Shown: positions 26,958 to 35,651, counted from the stretch's first letter. The stretch: 64,000 nucleotides of DNA from Sphingomonas sp. YR710 (GCF_900101455.1 NZ_FMZJ01000011.1:62001-126000), one strand, 5' to 3'. Notes: a model not told the origin generated them from the sequence alone. Made by a program: numbers and translations.

Positions 26958-27543
26958 ACCGGGGCTGCTTCGCGCACGACGGGCGTTCGATTCAATGCTG
27001 GCATCGCTCGATGTGGCGCCGGAGGACCATGAACTTGCCGTCAGCCAGCCGATCTTCGCGCTGGCGACGATCATGGCGCGCGACGGCGGGCAGGGTGCGA
27101 TCGCGACAGCGCTCGGCCTCGATCTGCCGCAGGGGCCTTGCCGATGCACGGCCGAGCGCATGACCATCATCGGCACCGGGCCGGCTGTCTGGCTGGCGAT
27201 GGAGGAGGGGGGCGACCCCTTATGGGCGCTTCGGTTGGCCGATCGCCTGAGCGGCTGCGCATCGGTTGCCGATCAATCGAGCGGCTATGCCGTGTTGCGG
27301 TTGCGAGGCGTTGCCGCCCGCGCCCTGCTCCAACGGGGTGCCTTCATCGATCTCGATCCGGATATGTTCGGCCCTGGCAGATCGGCTGTCACGATGATCG
27401 CGCATATGGGGATCATCCTGTGGCGGGGCGATGCGGCATCGGTCTTCGAAATCGCGATGTTCCGTAGCCATGCCCGCAGTTTCTGGGACTGGATGGCCGC
27501 GACGGCAGCGGCGATGGGCGTTCGACCGTTGCGGGATCGGTGA
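26950..27543 (+). CDS. mgdD: N-methylglutamate dehydrogenase subunit D (sarcosine-oxidase gamma-like)
   Basis: A 197-residue SoxG-like subunit. Recognisable segments are GTGPAVWLAMEEGG, the GCASVADQSSGYAVLRLRG strand pair, ARALLQRGAFIDLDPDMFGPG and the terminal FRSHARSFWDWM, which is typical of gamma subunits. A GTG start at 26950 gives an eight-base overlap with mgdC and removes an unlikely upstream extension. It completes the four-subunit dehydrogenase. This is the least conserved subunit of the complex, so the call leans on context as well as sequence. Confidence 0.82.
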   Translation: MAEPGLLRARRAFDSMLASLDVAPEDHELAVSQPIFALATIMARDGGQGAIATALGLDLPQGPCRCTAERMTIIGTGPAVWLAMEEGGDPLWALRLADRLSGCASVADQSSGYAVLRLRGVAARALLQRGAFIDLDPDMFGPGRSAVTMIAHMGIILWRGDAASVFEIAMFRSHARSFWDWMAATAAAMGVRPLRDR

Positions 27544-27636
27544 TTTCGTAGCTTGGCGGCGCGTATCGTGCCCTTGCAGGCCCGGTAAGAGCTTTTCCCG
27601 GTTTTAACTCTGGCGAAACTGGGTTTATGCTGGGGC

Positions 27637-28293
27637 ATGAAGAAAACATCCGAACCTCCCGCCGGTGGCGCGGACGGTGGCGAACTTGCAACCGGCTCCA
27701 ACGCGCCGCAGATTGTCGAGCGCACGCTCGAAAAGGCCCTGGGTCTGCAGGTCAGGCAGTTGCGGCGGCAAAACGATCTTTCGGTTTCCGATCTGGCGGC
27801 GGCGGCGCACATCTCGAACGGAATGCTTTCCAAGATCGAGAATGGCGGCATCTCGCCGTCGCTGTCGACGCTCCAGTCGATCGCGGGCGCGCTGAACGTG
27901 CCCTTGTCTTCATTGTTCGCGTCATTCGAAGAACGGCAGGATTGTTCGTTCGTGGCGGCCGGACAGGGGCTGACGATCGAGCGGCGCGGGACCAAGGCGG
28001 GGCATGTCTATTCGTTGCTGGGCCATGTCCTGCGTGGCGATGTTGTCGTCGAACCCTATCTGATCACGCTGCGCGAGAATGCCGTGCCGCACACCAGCTT
28101 TCGCCATGCCGGAGTCGAGTTCATCCACATGATCGAGGGTGAGGTGGTCTATCGTCACGGCTCCGAAAATTACGTGCTGAAGGATGGCGACTCGCTTCTT
28201 TTCGATTCCAGCGCCCTGCATGGGCCGGAGCGGTTGGTGAGCCCGACCAGCCGCTATCTGTCGATTATCATCTATCCGCGCGGCGAGGGATGA
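27637..28293 (+). CDS. XRE-family transcriptional regulator with C-terminal cupin domain
   Basis: A 218-residue regulator. The HTH lies at about residues 33-88 (LGLQVRQLRRQNDLSVSDLA, then AHISNGMLSKIENGGISPSL), and a small-molecule-binding cupin covers about 115-215 (HAGVEFIHMIEGEVVYRHGS, then LKDGDSLLFDSSALHGPERL). Regulators of this build often control amine or amino-acid catabolism. Its position between the dehydrogenase and synthase genes, on the same strand, makes it the probable regulator of the methylamine cluster. An inverted repeat right after its stop may be its operator. Confidence 0.88.
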   Translation: MKKTSEPPAGGADGGELATGSNAPQIVERTLEKALGLQVRQLRRQNDLSVSDLAAAAHISNGMLSKIENGGISPSLSTLQSIAGALNVPLSSLFASFEERQDCSFVAAGQGLTIERRGTKAGHVYSLLGHVLRGDVVVEPYLITLRENAVPHTSFRHAGVEFIHMIEGEVVYRHGSENYVLKDGDSLLFDSSALHGPERLVSPTSRYLSIIIYPRGEG

Positions 28294-28310
28294 ATTTCCT
28301 AAAGGGAAAT
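28294..28310. promoter_or_regulatory. Inverted repeat between the XRE-cupin gene and mgsA, possible operator
   Basis: ATTTCC-TAAAG-GGAAAT is a perfect 6+6 inverted repeat directly after the regulator stop codon, in an A/T-rich patch (28294-28330), 77 bases before mgsA. Location and symmetry suit the binding site of a dimeric HTH protein. No second good copy was found before mgdA. Confidence 0.4.
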
Positions 28311-28386
28311 AAATATTCCTCATGATTGACGGAATTTGCGGCAGGCGATAGCCTGCAGCTCCATTGATCGAGGATTCGAACCACGC

Positions 28387-29277
28387 ATGTGCGGCATTGT
28401 CGGGCTCTTCCTGAAGGACAAAAGGCTGGAGCCGCAATTGGGTGCCATGCTCGGTGCCATGCTGGAGGTCATGAGCGATCGTGGCCCGGATAGTGCGGGC
28501 TTTGCGGTCTATGGGGCGGGTTCGGCGGAATGCGTGAAGCTGACGGTGCGGGGCCGCAATCTGGACGGGCTTGCCGCGGCGCTCGGCGGCGTAACCGGCC
28601 TGTCGATAACGCAGACCTTGCGGGACAGCCATGTCGTGTTGACGGTGCCCGATGTCGCCGAGGGTGTGGTGCGCGACTGGTTGGCGAACGAGCGACCCGA
28701 TCTGGTCGTGATCGGCTCCGGGCGGCGGATCGAACTGTACAAGGAAGTCGGCATGCCCGGCGATGTCGCGCGGCGGTTCGGCCTTGCCGGCATGGCGGGT
28801 AGCCACGGCATCGGCCATACAAGGATGGCAACCGAAAGCGCGGTCACCACCGATGGCGCGCATCCTTTCTCGACGGGCGCCGATCAATGCCTCGTCCATA
28901 ATGGCTCGCTATCGAACCATCGCAGCTTGCGCCGGATGCTCGAGCCGAAGGGTATCGATTTCGTCACCGACAACGATAGCGAGGTGGCGGCGGGCTATCT
29001 GAGCTGGAAGTTGCGCGAAGGCGCCACCCTGGCCGAAGCGCTGGAGGCCGGCCTCGTCGATCTCGACGGCTTCTTCACCTTTGTCGTCGGCACCGAAAAC
29101 GGCTTTGCGGTGATGCGCGATCCGATCGCGTGCAAGCCGGCGGTGATGGCCGAGACCGAAGCCTATGTCGCCTTCGGTTCCGAATATCGCGCGCTCGCCG
29201 GGCTGCCGGGTATCGAACATGCCCATATTTTCGAACCGGAGCCGGCGCGCGTCTATGCCTGGGAGCGGGCGGCGTGA
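28387..29277 (+). CDS. mgsA: N-methylglutamate synthase subunit A (class II glutamine amidotransferase)
   Basis: A 296-residue Ntn-hydrolase-type amidotransferase domain. Cys2 directly after the initiator Met (MCGIVGLF) is the nucleophile. SDRGPDSAGFAVYG, SHGIGHTRMATES and CLVHNGSLSNHRSLRR are the glutamine-site motifs known from glutamate synthase and PurF-type domains. In the N-methylglutamate synthase complex this subunit acts on gamma-glutamylmethylamide. It opens a three-gene run whose starts overlap the previous stops, and it corresponds to proteins annotated GlxB in rhizobia. Confidence 0.87.
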   Translation: MCGIVGLFLKDKRLEPQLGAMLGAMLEVMSDRGPDSAGFAVYGAGSAECVKLTVRGRNLDGLAAALGGVTGLSITQTLRDSHVVLTVPDVAEGVVRDWLANERPDLVVIGSGRRIELYKEVGMPGDVARRFGLAGMAGSHGIGHTRMATESAVTTDGAHPFSTGADQCLVHNGSLSNHRSLRRMLEPKGIDFVTDNDSEVAAGYLSWKLREGATLAEALEAGLVDLDGFFTFVVGTENGFAVMRDPIACKPAVMAETEAYVAFGSEYRALAGLPGIEHAHIFEPEPARVYAWERAA

Positions 29278-29960
29278 ACGTGATCGATCTCGCACAGGCG
29301 AGCCGGCGCGACTTGAACGGCGCGCTTCACAGGCTCGGTCCCGATACCGATGCGACGCATTGGCGCGTGCTCAATCCGGGCGGTCAGCACGCGCTGGCGG
29401 TCGGCCTCGATGCACCGGTGACCGTCGAGATTGCGGGGCATGCCGGCTATTATTGTGCGGGAATGAACAAGACTGCGACGGTGATCGTCGAGGGCAATGC
29501 CGGGGTCGGCGTCGCCGAGAACATGATGTCGGGTCTGGTGCATGTGAAGGGCGATGCCAGCCAGTCGGCGGGGGCGACCGCGCATGGCGGACTGCTGCGG
29601 ATCGACGGCAACGCTTCGGCGCGCTGCGGCATTTCGATGAAGGGCGTCCATATCGTGGTGAAGGGCTCGATCGGCCCGATGAGCGCGTTCATGGCGCAGT
29701 CGGGGGCGCTGGTGGTGCTCGGTGATGCGGGCGATGCGCTCGGCGATTCGATCTACGAGGCGCGGATTTTTGTAAAAGGTAGCGTTGCGAGCCTCGGCAC
29801 CGATTGCGTCGAGAAGGAAATGCGGGAGGAGCACAGGGTTCAGTTGCGGGGCTTGCTGGATGAAGCAGGGCTTGCCGACGAACCCGTCGAGGGGTTCCGG
29901 CGCTATGGTTCGGCGCGGAGACTGTACAATTTCCATGTCGATCATGCGGGGGCCTATTGA
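29274..29960 (+). CDS. mgsB: N-methylglutamate synthase subunit B (GXGXG / GltB3-like)
   Basis: A 228-residue right-handed beta-helix protein matching the C-terminal structural domain of glutamate synthase. Repeating glycine-rich turns are visible: VIVEGNAGVGVAENMMSGLV, GATAHGGLLRIDGNASARCG and VVLGDAGDALGDSIYEARIF. The GTG start at 29274 overlaps the mgsA stop (GTGA). The stop overlaps the ATG of mgsC by one base. In the complex it holds the amidotransferase and FMN subunits together. Confidence 0.86.
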   Translation: MNVIDLAQASRRDLNGALHRLGPDTDATHWRVLNPGGQHALAVGLDAPVTVEIAGHAGYYCAGMNKTATVIVEGNAGVGVAENMMSGLVHVKGDASQSAGATAHGGLLRIDGNASARCGISMKGVHIVVKGSIGPMSAFMAQSGALVVLGDAGDALGDSIYEARIFVKGSVASLGTDCVEKEMREEHRVQLRGLLDEAGLADEPVEGFRRYGSARRLYNFHVDHAGAY

Positions 29961-31291
29961 TGGACATCGACGCGATTCCCCGCACACTGCCACGCTTCTC
30001 CGCGACGTTCGATCCGCACACGCTGGCGGAGATCCGCCGCGCCGCGGCGACCGGCATCTATGACATCCGCGGCGGCGGCACGAAGCGCGCGCTGCCGCAT
30101 TTCGATGACCTGCTGTTCCTCGGCGCATCGGTGTCGCGTTACCCGCTCGAAGGATATCGCGAGAAATGCGCGACCGACGTGTGGCTGGGCACGCGCTTCG
30201 CGAGCAAGCCGATTCATCTCAAGATCCCGATCACGATCGCGGGCATGAGCTTTGGCGCGCTTTCGGGGCAGGCCAAGGAAGCGCTGGGCCGCGGTGCGAC
30301 GATCGCCGGCACATCGACCACCACGGGCGATGGCGGCATGACTCCCGAGGAGCGCGGCCAGTCCGAAACCCTCGTCTATCAATATCTGCCGTCGCGCTAC
30401 GGGATGAACCCCGACGATCTGCGCAAGGCTGACGCGATCGAGGTCGTGATCGGGCAGGGCGCCAAGCCGGGCGGCGGCGGCATGCTGCTCGGCCAGAAGA
30501 TTTCGGATCGGGTTGCAGCCATGCGCGATCTGCCGAAAGGCATCGATCAGCGTTCGGCCTGCCGTCACCCCGACTGGACCGGCCCGGACGACCTCGAGAT
30601 CAAGATTGGCGAATTGCGCGAGATCACCGATTGGGAAAAACCGATCTATGTGAAGATCGGCGCGACCCGGCCTTATTATGACGTGGCGCTGGCGGTGAAA
30701 TCGGGTGCCGACGTGGTCGTGCTCGATGGCATGCAGGGCGGCACGGCGGCGACACAGGACGTGTTCATCGAACATGTCGGAATCCCGATCCTGGCCGCGA
30801 TCCGGCCAGCGGTGCAGGCGCTGCAGGATCTGGGCATGCACCGGAAGGTGCAGCTGATCGTCTCCGGTGGCATTCGCAATGGTGCGGATGTCGCCAAGGC
30901 GCTGGCGCTCGGCGCGGATGCAGTCGCGATCGGCACGGCGGCCCTGGTCGCGCTCGGAGACAATGATCCCCGGTATGAGGCGGAATATCAGGCGATCGGC
31001 AGCACCGCCGGCGCTTATGATGACTGGCAGGACGGACGCGATCCCGCAGGTATCACGACGCAGGATCCCGACCTCGCCGCGCGGCTCGATCCGGTGGCGG
31101 CGGGGCGAAGGCTCGCCAATTATCTGTCGGTGATGACACTGGAAGCGCAGACCATCGCCCGCGCCTGCGGCAAGAGCCATCTCCACAATCTCGAGCCCGA
31201 GGATCTGGTCGCGCTGACGATCGAGGCCGCCGCCATGGCGCGCGTGCCGCTGGCGGGCACCGACTGGATACCGGGGACGGGCAGATTTTGA
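29960..31291 (+). CDS. mgsC: N-methylglutamate synthase subunit C (FMN-binding glutamate-synthase-like)
   Basis: A 443-residue TIM-barrel FMN protein of the GltB2 family. Motifs include ITIAGMSFGALSGQAKEALG, TSTTTGDGGMTPEER, EVVIGQGAKPGGGGMLLGQK, DGMQGGTAATQDVFIEHVG and LIVSGGIRNGADVAKALALG. It would add the methylamine group to 2-oxoglutarate, forming N-methylglutamate by reductive condensation. ATG 29960 is preferred over a TTG three bases earlier. A family-A palindromic repeat follows the gene and separates it from gmaS. Confidence 0.88.
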   Translation: MDIDAIPRTLPRFSATFDPHTLAEIRRAAATGIYDIRGGGTKRALPHFDDLLFLGASVSRYPLEGYREKCATDVWLGTRFASKPIHLKIPITIAGMSFGALSGQAKEALGRGATIAGTSTTTGDGGMTPEERGQSETLVYQYLPSRYGMNPDDLRKADAIEVVIGQGAKPGGGGMLLGQKISDRVAAMRDLPKGIDQRSACRHPDWTGPDDLEIKIGELREITDWEKPIYVKIGATRPYYDVALAVKSGADVVVLDGMQGGTAATQDVFIEHVGIPILAAIRPAVQALQDLGMHRKVQLIVSGGIRNGADVAKALALGADAVAIGTAALVALGDNDPRYEAEYQAIGSTAGAYDDWQDGRDPAGITTQDPDLAARLDPVAAGRRLANYLSVMTLEAQTIARACGKSHLHNLEPEDLVALTIEAAAMARVPLAGTDWIPGTGRF

Positions 31292-31318
31292 TGCGGGCGG
31301 GGACACCCTCCCTCTCAT

Positions 31319-31412
31319 CGTCATCCCCGCGAAAGCGGGGATCCATGGACGGCGTCAACGTTTGAAACAGGAGCGCCCGTGACCGTGGGTTCCCGCTTTC
31401 GCGGGAATGACG
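31319..31412. repeat. Palindromic repeat element, family A, copy 3
   Basis: A 94-base element between mgsC and gmaS, starting CGTCATCCCCGCGAAAGCGG and ending with the arm TCCCGCTTTCGCGGGAATGA. The two arms differ slightly from each other (CATCC versus CATTC type), suggesting independent drift. In a joint transcript it would form a strong hairpin just before the gmaS ribosome site. Confidence 0.8.
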
Positions 31413-31470
31413 ATGATTGTGTGGCGTTGGATCAGTGTACGTCGGGACAGCGTTAGTCGAGGACAAGCAA

Positions 31471-32769
31471 ATGACGATCGATCTCGCAAGCGTGGCGAAG
31501 CAGCAGGGGATCAAATATTTCCTGATCTCCTACACCGATCTGTTCGGCGCGCAGCGTGCCAAGCTGGTGCCGGCATCGGCGATCGGCGGTATGCAAAAGG
31601 CGGGGGCGGGTTTTGCCGGCTTTGCGACCTGGCTCGACATGACCCCGGCCGATCCGGATCTGTTCGCCGTCCCCGATCCGGCCAGCCTGATCCAGTTGCC
31701 GTGGAAGCCCGAGGTTGGCTGGCTCGCCGCCGATCTGTGGATGGATGGCAAGCCCGTCGAGCACGCCCCACGCAACATATTGAAAGCCCAGCTTGCCAAG
31801 GCGTCCGAGCAGGGGCTGACGATGAAGACCGGTGTCGAGTGCGAATATTTCCTGATCCTGCCCGATGGCAGCGCGATCTCCGACGCCGCCGACAAGGCCG
31901 AAAAGCCCTGTTACGATCAGCAGGCCTTGATGCGCCGTTACGATGTGATCACCGAGATCTGCGATGCGATGCAGCTGCTCGGCTGGCAACCCTATCAAAA
32001 CGATCATGAGGACGCGAACGGCCAGTTCGAGATGAACTGGCTCTACGATACGGCGCTGGTCACCGCCGATCGCCACGCCTTCTTCAAATATATGGCGAAG
32101 TCGATCGCCGAGAAGCATGGCCTGCGCGCGACCTTCATGCCCAAGCCCTTCACTAACCTTACCGGCAATGGCTGTCACATGCATGTCTCGCTGTGGCGCG
32201 GGGCGGAGAATGTCTTCGAGGATGGGACAAGCGCGCAGGGCCTGTCGGCGATGGCGCTCGGTTTCATCGGCGGCGTGCTGCATTCGGCCGAGGCGCTGGC
32301 CGCGATCTGCAATCCGACGGTCAACAGCTACAAGCGCATCAATGCGCCGCGTACCTTGTCCGGCGCGACATGGTCCCCCAATTCGATCAGCTGGACCGGC
32401 AACAACCGCACCCACATGATCCGCGTGCCCGAGGGCGACCGTTTCGAGCTGCGGCTCGCCGATGGCGCCACCAATCCCTATCTGCTTCCCGCGGCGGTGC
32501 TCGCGGCGGGCCTCGACGGCATCGCCAACGGCCGCGATCCGGGTAAAAGGCTCGACATCAACATGTACACCGAGGCGCATCTTGCGAGTGACGTCCGCAA
32601 GCTCCCGCTCAACCTGCTCGATGCGCTGCGCGCGTTGGAAGCCTCGACCGTGCTCGGCGAAGCGCTCGGGGCGCTCGTGCCCTCCTATCTCAAGCTCAAA
32701 TATGAGGAATGGAACAGCTACGCCCGCCACCTGACCGAATGGGAACGCGCGACGACCCTGGATTGCTGA
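31471..32769 (+). CDS. gmaS: Gamma-glutamylmethylamide synthetase (glutamine-synthetase-like)
   Basis: A 432-residue ligase of the type-III-like glutamine synthetase group that joins methylamine to glutamate with ATP. Motifs are ISYTDLFGAQRAKLVP near the N terminus, the metal-binding TGVECEYFLI, NGQFEMNWLYDTAL, NGCHMHVSLW and the ATP/glutamate segment RAPRTLSGATWSPNS-like. ATG 31471 has a GAGGA ribosome site 7 bases upstream. With mgsABC upstream it is best read as GmaS, the first step of the N-methylglutamate pathway, rather than a housekeeping GlnA. It ends 7 bases before a convergent gene. Confidence 0.88.
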   Translation: MTIDLASVAKQQGIKYFLISYTDLFGAQRAKLVPASAIGGMQKAGAGFAGFATWLDMTPADPDLFAVPDPASLIQLPWKPEVGWLAADLWMDGKPVEHAPRNILKAQLAKASEQGLTMKTGVECEYFLILPDGSAISDAADKAEKPCYDQQALMRRYDVITEICDAMQLLGWQPYQNDHEDANGQFEMNWLYDTALVTADRHAFFKYMAKSIAEKHGLRATFMPKPFTNLTGNGCHMHVSLWRGAENVFEDGTSAQGLSAMALGFIGGVLHSAEALAAICNPTVNSYKRINAPRTLSGATWSPNSISWTGNNRTHMIRVPEGDRFELRLADGATNPYLLPAAVLAAGLDGIANGRDPGKRLDINMYTEAHLASDVRKLPLNLLDALRALEASTVLGEALGALVPSYLKLKYEEWNSYARHLTEWERATTLDC

Positions 32770-32776
32770 AGACCGG

Positions 32777-33634
32777 CTATTCGATCGCCGGATGAGAATA
32801 AGCCGTCAGGCGCTCTTCCAGATCGCTGACGATCGCTGGCGGCAGGACGTGGCGGAATTTGCCGACTGCCGATCGCTTGATGAACGGATAGCCGTCGTCG
32901 AGCAACTCCCCGGGCGTGAACAGGGTCGGATCCTTGTTGGCGTCGTCAGGCGCGAACCAGAAGGCGCCGACGCTCATATGGTGTGCCGCGACCCGCGCGA
33001 AGCGCGTTTCCTGGCTGCGCACGATTTCGCCGAAGCGATGAAATGACAGCCATTTGGGCAAGACGGTGCTGATCGTCAGCAACCGCCACCGCGTGACATT
33101 GCGCAATATGAAGGCATAGGATTGGATGTGATTTTCGTCGTTTCGCGACGCGGTGAAGCCGGTCAGATCCCAGCGCGCGCGTGCCATGAACGGCTTCAGT
33201 TCAGTGAATGGACCCAGCACCGAATCGTTGAGGACCAGCACATGGGCGCCGGGTGAGGCGGTGGCCAGATGCCAGAGCCCCGCTGCATAGGCCGAAAAAT
33301 CAAAGCCGGGCAGCGCCTTCCAGATCAGCGCGTCGGCGTGATCGCGAACATCCGCCGGTATGTCGGACGGTTGCGGTGTGGCACAGACGATCAGCAGTTT
33401 CATGCCCGATGCCGCGAGGCGCGGCAGCGTGAAGCGGTGTGATGGGGCGAGCGTTCCGCCTGGCAGGAACATGAAATAGAGGATCCACTCGGTCGCCGGC
33501 GTGGCTGCCCGCATGATCTGCGTTGGTGGTGCAGGACGCAGGTGGAAAAGCAGATCCTTGATCCGTTGTCGGCGAAAATAGCATGATGCCCTTGAGGGCA
33601 CGAAGGTCCAGTCGCGGATGAGATCGTTCATCAT
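32777..33634 (-). CDS. RgpF-like (rhamnan synthesis F family) glycan-synthesis protein, paralogue 1
   Basis: A 285-residue protein with the hallmarks of the RgpF family: GFDFSAYAAGLWHLA, VLVLNDSVLGPFTEL, GFTASRNDENHIQSYAFILR and the terminal YPFIKRSAVG. Members add or modify sugars in surface polysaccharides. The start is chosen at an MM pair (33634) because the paralogue at 38487 aligns from the same place (DWTF); the frame stays open 54 bases further. It is convergent with gmaS. The two paralogues agree along their whole length, indicating an old duplication. Confidence 0.7.
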   Translation of the reverse strand: MMNDLIRDWTFVPSRASCYFRRQRIKDLLFHLRPAPPTQIMRAATPATEWILYFMFLPGGTLAPSHRFTLPRLAASGMKLLIVCATPQPSDIPADVRDHADALIWKALPGFDFSAYAAGLWHLATASPGAHVLVLNDSVLGPFTELKPFMARARWDLTGFTASRNDENHIQSYAFILRNVTRWRLLTISTVLPKWLSFHRFGEIVRSQETRFARVAAHHMSVGAFWFAPDDANKDPTLFTPGELLDDGYPFIKRSAVGKFRHVLPPAIVSDLEERLTAYSHPAIE

Positions 33635-33801
33635 TCGGCCGTGGGATCCACTGAGGGGCGCGGGTCCCTCATCGCCCAATATCCGCACAGGATAAAGCGA
33701 TTGCTCGCGAAAGCTATGACCCCCGCAATATCACGGTTGATGCGAATGCCAGCACACGACAAAGTGACAAGGTCCGCCGCATATTCGAAGGGTTGTCGTT
33801 G

Positions 33802-34650
33802 ATGAGTGTAGGGGCCGTTGCTGACCCGGTTGAGCAATCGCTCTTCGCCTATCGTGATTTCGATGCGGCTCGCCTCGCCGAACTTGAAGCCGAATTCGCC
33901 GCCGCGCGGCCATTCCGCCACATCGTGCTGGATGATTTCCTGCGATTGCCCGCCGGTCAGGTCCTGCCCGAGTTTCCGGCGCCCGATTGGGAGGGGTGGG
34001 AAGGGTTCAGCGATTCCTATCAGCGCAACAAGCGCTTCTGCGGCGATATCGACAGGATTCCGCCTTTGTTCCAGGCGATGATCCATGAATTGTCGGGTCC
34101 CGCCTTCCTGTCCTTCATGGAGAAGGTGTCGGGTGTTCGTGGCCTGATCCCCGATCCCTATCTGGTCGGGGGCGGACTGCATTGCAGTGGGCCGGGCGGC
34201 ATATTGGCGCCGCATGCCGATTTTCATCATTATGCCAGGCTGGAGTTGTTCCGGCGGATCAACGTGCTGGTTTATTTCAACACAGACTGGTCTGCCGAAG
34301 ATGGCGGTTGCCTCGAGCTGTTCGAAAAGGGCGCGGCCACAGCCGAGCGCGCGGTGGTGCCGGCTTATGGACGGATGGTCATGTTCCTGACAGACGATCG
34401 TTCGATCCACGGCTTCAGCCGGCCGATCGCCCACCAAGATCGCTGGCGGCGCTCGCTCGCATTATATTATTACACGTCCGAGGAGACCCGTACGTTCAGC
34501 GGCGACAGCGATACCCATTGGCAATCGCACGGCAAACAGAACATGGCGGGTATTGCGCGACTGGCGGCCTATAAGATCCTGTTGCGGATATCCCGCACCT
34601 TCTCGCGGCTGGCGCATCTGGCCAATCCCGCGCTCAAACGAAAGGGATAG
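33802..34650 (+). CDS. 2-oxoglutarate/Fe(II)-dependent oxygenase
   Basis: A 282-residue dioxygenase of the prolyl-hydroxylase-like group. The iron triad is visible: His138-x-Asp140 (APHADFHHY) and distal His203 (DDRSIHGFSRP). Arg217 or Arg216 (RWRRSLALYYY) would bind 2-oxoglutarate. ATG 33802 has an AAGG site 9 bases upstream. Flanked by glycan-synthesis genes on both sides, it may hydroxylate a sugar, lipid or protein involved in the cell surface, but no substrate can be named. The C terminus is basic and hydrophobic (YKILLRISRTFSRL), perhaps a membrane-associating helix. Confidence 0.82.
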   Translation: MSVGAVADPVEQSLFAYRDFDAARLAELEAEFAAARPFRHIVLDDFLRLPAGQVLPEFPAPDWEGWEGFSDSYQRNKRFCGDIDRIPPLFQAMIHELSGPAFLSFMEKVSGVRGLIPDPYLVGGGLHCSGPGGILAPHADFHHYARLELFRRINVLVYFNTDWSAEDGGCLELFEKGAATAERAVVPAYGRMVMFLTDDRSIHGFSRPIAHQDRWRRSLALYYYTSEETRTFSGDSDTHWQSHGKQNMAGIARLAAYKILLRISRTFSRLAHLANPALKRKG

Positions 34651-34655
34651 CTGGG

Positions 34656-35651
34656 TCAGGCCTGGCCTGCGCCCGCCCATCGCGCCAGGATTCGCGCCGC
34701 CGGACGCGGAAGCAGCGAGATCCAATATTTGAGATACATCTTCCAGGATCGGGCGCCGCGATATTCGCGCCAGTAGGTGCGTACCGCATCATATTTTCCC
34801 AGTTCGAATGCGCCGTAGATTGCGCTCGTCAGGCGGCGATCGCGCTCGCGTTCGACGATCATCCGTTCCTGATCGTTCAGTCCGTGATGCAGGGTCGCGA
34901 AGCGCAGGCAATCGGTGACGTCGATGGCCATCTGCGCCATGTCGAGGCTCGCATTGGCATCATGCCGTACCATTTTGACGAGCGGTTGCCAGATCAGGCC
35001 GACACGCGCCGCGCGCAACGCGCGCATTTCGAATTCCAGATTCTCGGCGCCATTGCCGCGCATCCGCTCATCGTAACCGCCCAGGGCGGTGTACAAGTCA
35101 CGGCGGATCGTCACCATCGATGTCTGCAGCGGATGAAATTCGAGATAGGCCGCGTAATCATACCGTTCCAGGATCGACCAGTGATCGGTTGGATCGGCGC
35201 CAACGCGCTGCCAATAGCCGGGGGGAGCGAATTGGGTGAAACGATGGTTGTTGGCCCACCTGCCACCCTGGCCGTCTTCTTCCCAGGTCCGGCTGTTGCA
35301 CATCGTCATGTCCACGCCATGCGCCCGTACCAGCGCATTGACCTCGGCCAGATATTCCTTCTCCCACAGATCGTCATGGTCGAGCAGGGCGATCCAATTA
35401 CCGGTCGACAGAGAAACGCCGTGGTTGCGCGCGCGCTGCTGCCCGCCATTTGCGGTTCGCACATAGCGAATCCGGTCAGCGAATATATTTGCCACATCGA
35501 TCGTGTCGTCGGTCGAGCCGTCGTCGACGACGATGATTTCGGCGGCAGGAAAATACTGATCGCAAACCGAGCCAAGTGTTGCTTTCAGCCGTGCGGGACT
35601 GTTGTAGGTCGGCACGATGACGGAGATGCGCAGATCAGCTGTGTCGTGCAT
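34656..35651 (-). CDS. Glycosyltransferase family 2
   Basis: A 331-residue GT-A-fold transferase. The nucleotide-sugar site is IIVVDDGSTDDT (residues 39-50), and the metal-binding D-x-D is in ALLDHDDLWEKEY (91-94). The acceptor-side segment YDERMRGNGAENLEFEMRAL follows. It is soluble apart from a weakly hydrophobic C terminus. The gene is convergent with the oxygenase gene (5-base gap). It likely adds one sugar to the surface glycan handled by the flippase nearby. Confidence 0.9.
   Translation of the reverse strand: MHDTADLRISVIVPTYNSPARLKATLGSVCDQYFPAAEIIVVDDGSTDDTIDVANIFADRIRYVRTANGGQQRARNHGVSLSTGNWIALLDHDDLWEKEYLAEVNALVRAHGVDMTMCNSRTWEEDGQGGRWANNHRFTQFAPPGYWQRVGADPTDHWSILERYDYAAYLEFHPLQTSMVTIRRDLYTALGGYDERMRGNGAENLEFEMRALRAARVGLIWQPLVKMVRHDANASLDMAQMAIDVTDCLRFATLHHGLNDQERMIVERERDRRLTSAIYGAFELGKYDAVRTYWREYRGARSWKMYLKYWISLLPRPAARILARWAGAGQA

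Noticed and set aside
22499-27543. Reading mgdABCD as plain sarcosine oxidase (soxBDAG)
   Set aside because: Possible from sequence alone, but the adjoining mgsABC and gmaS genes make N-methylglutamate dehydrogenase the better reading; no glycine-cleavage or creatine/betaine genes are nearby.
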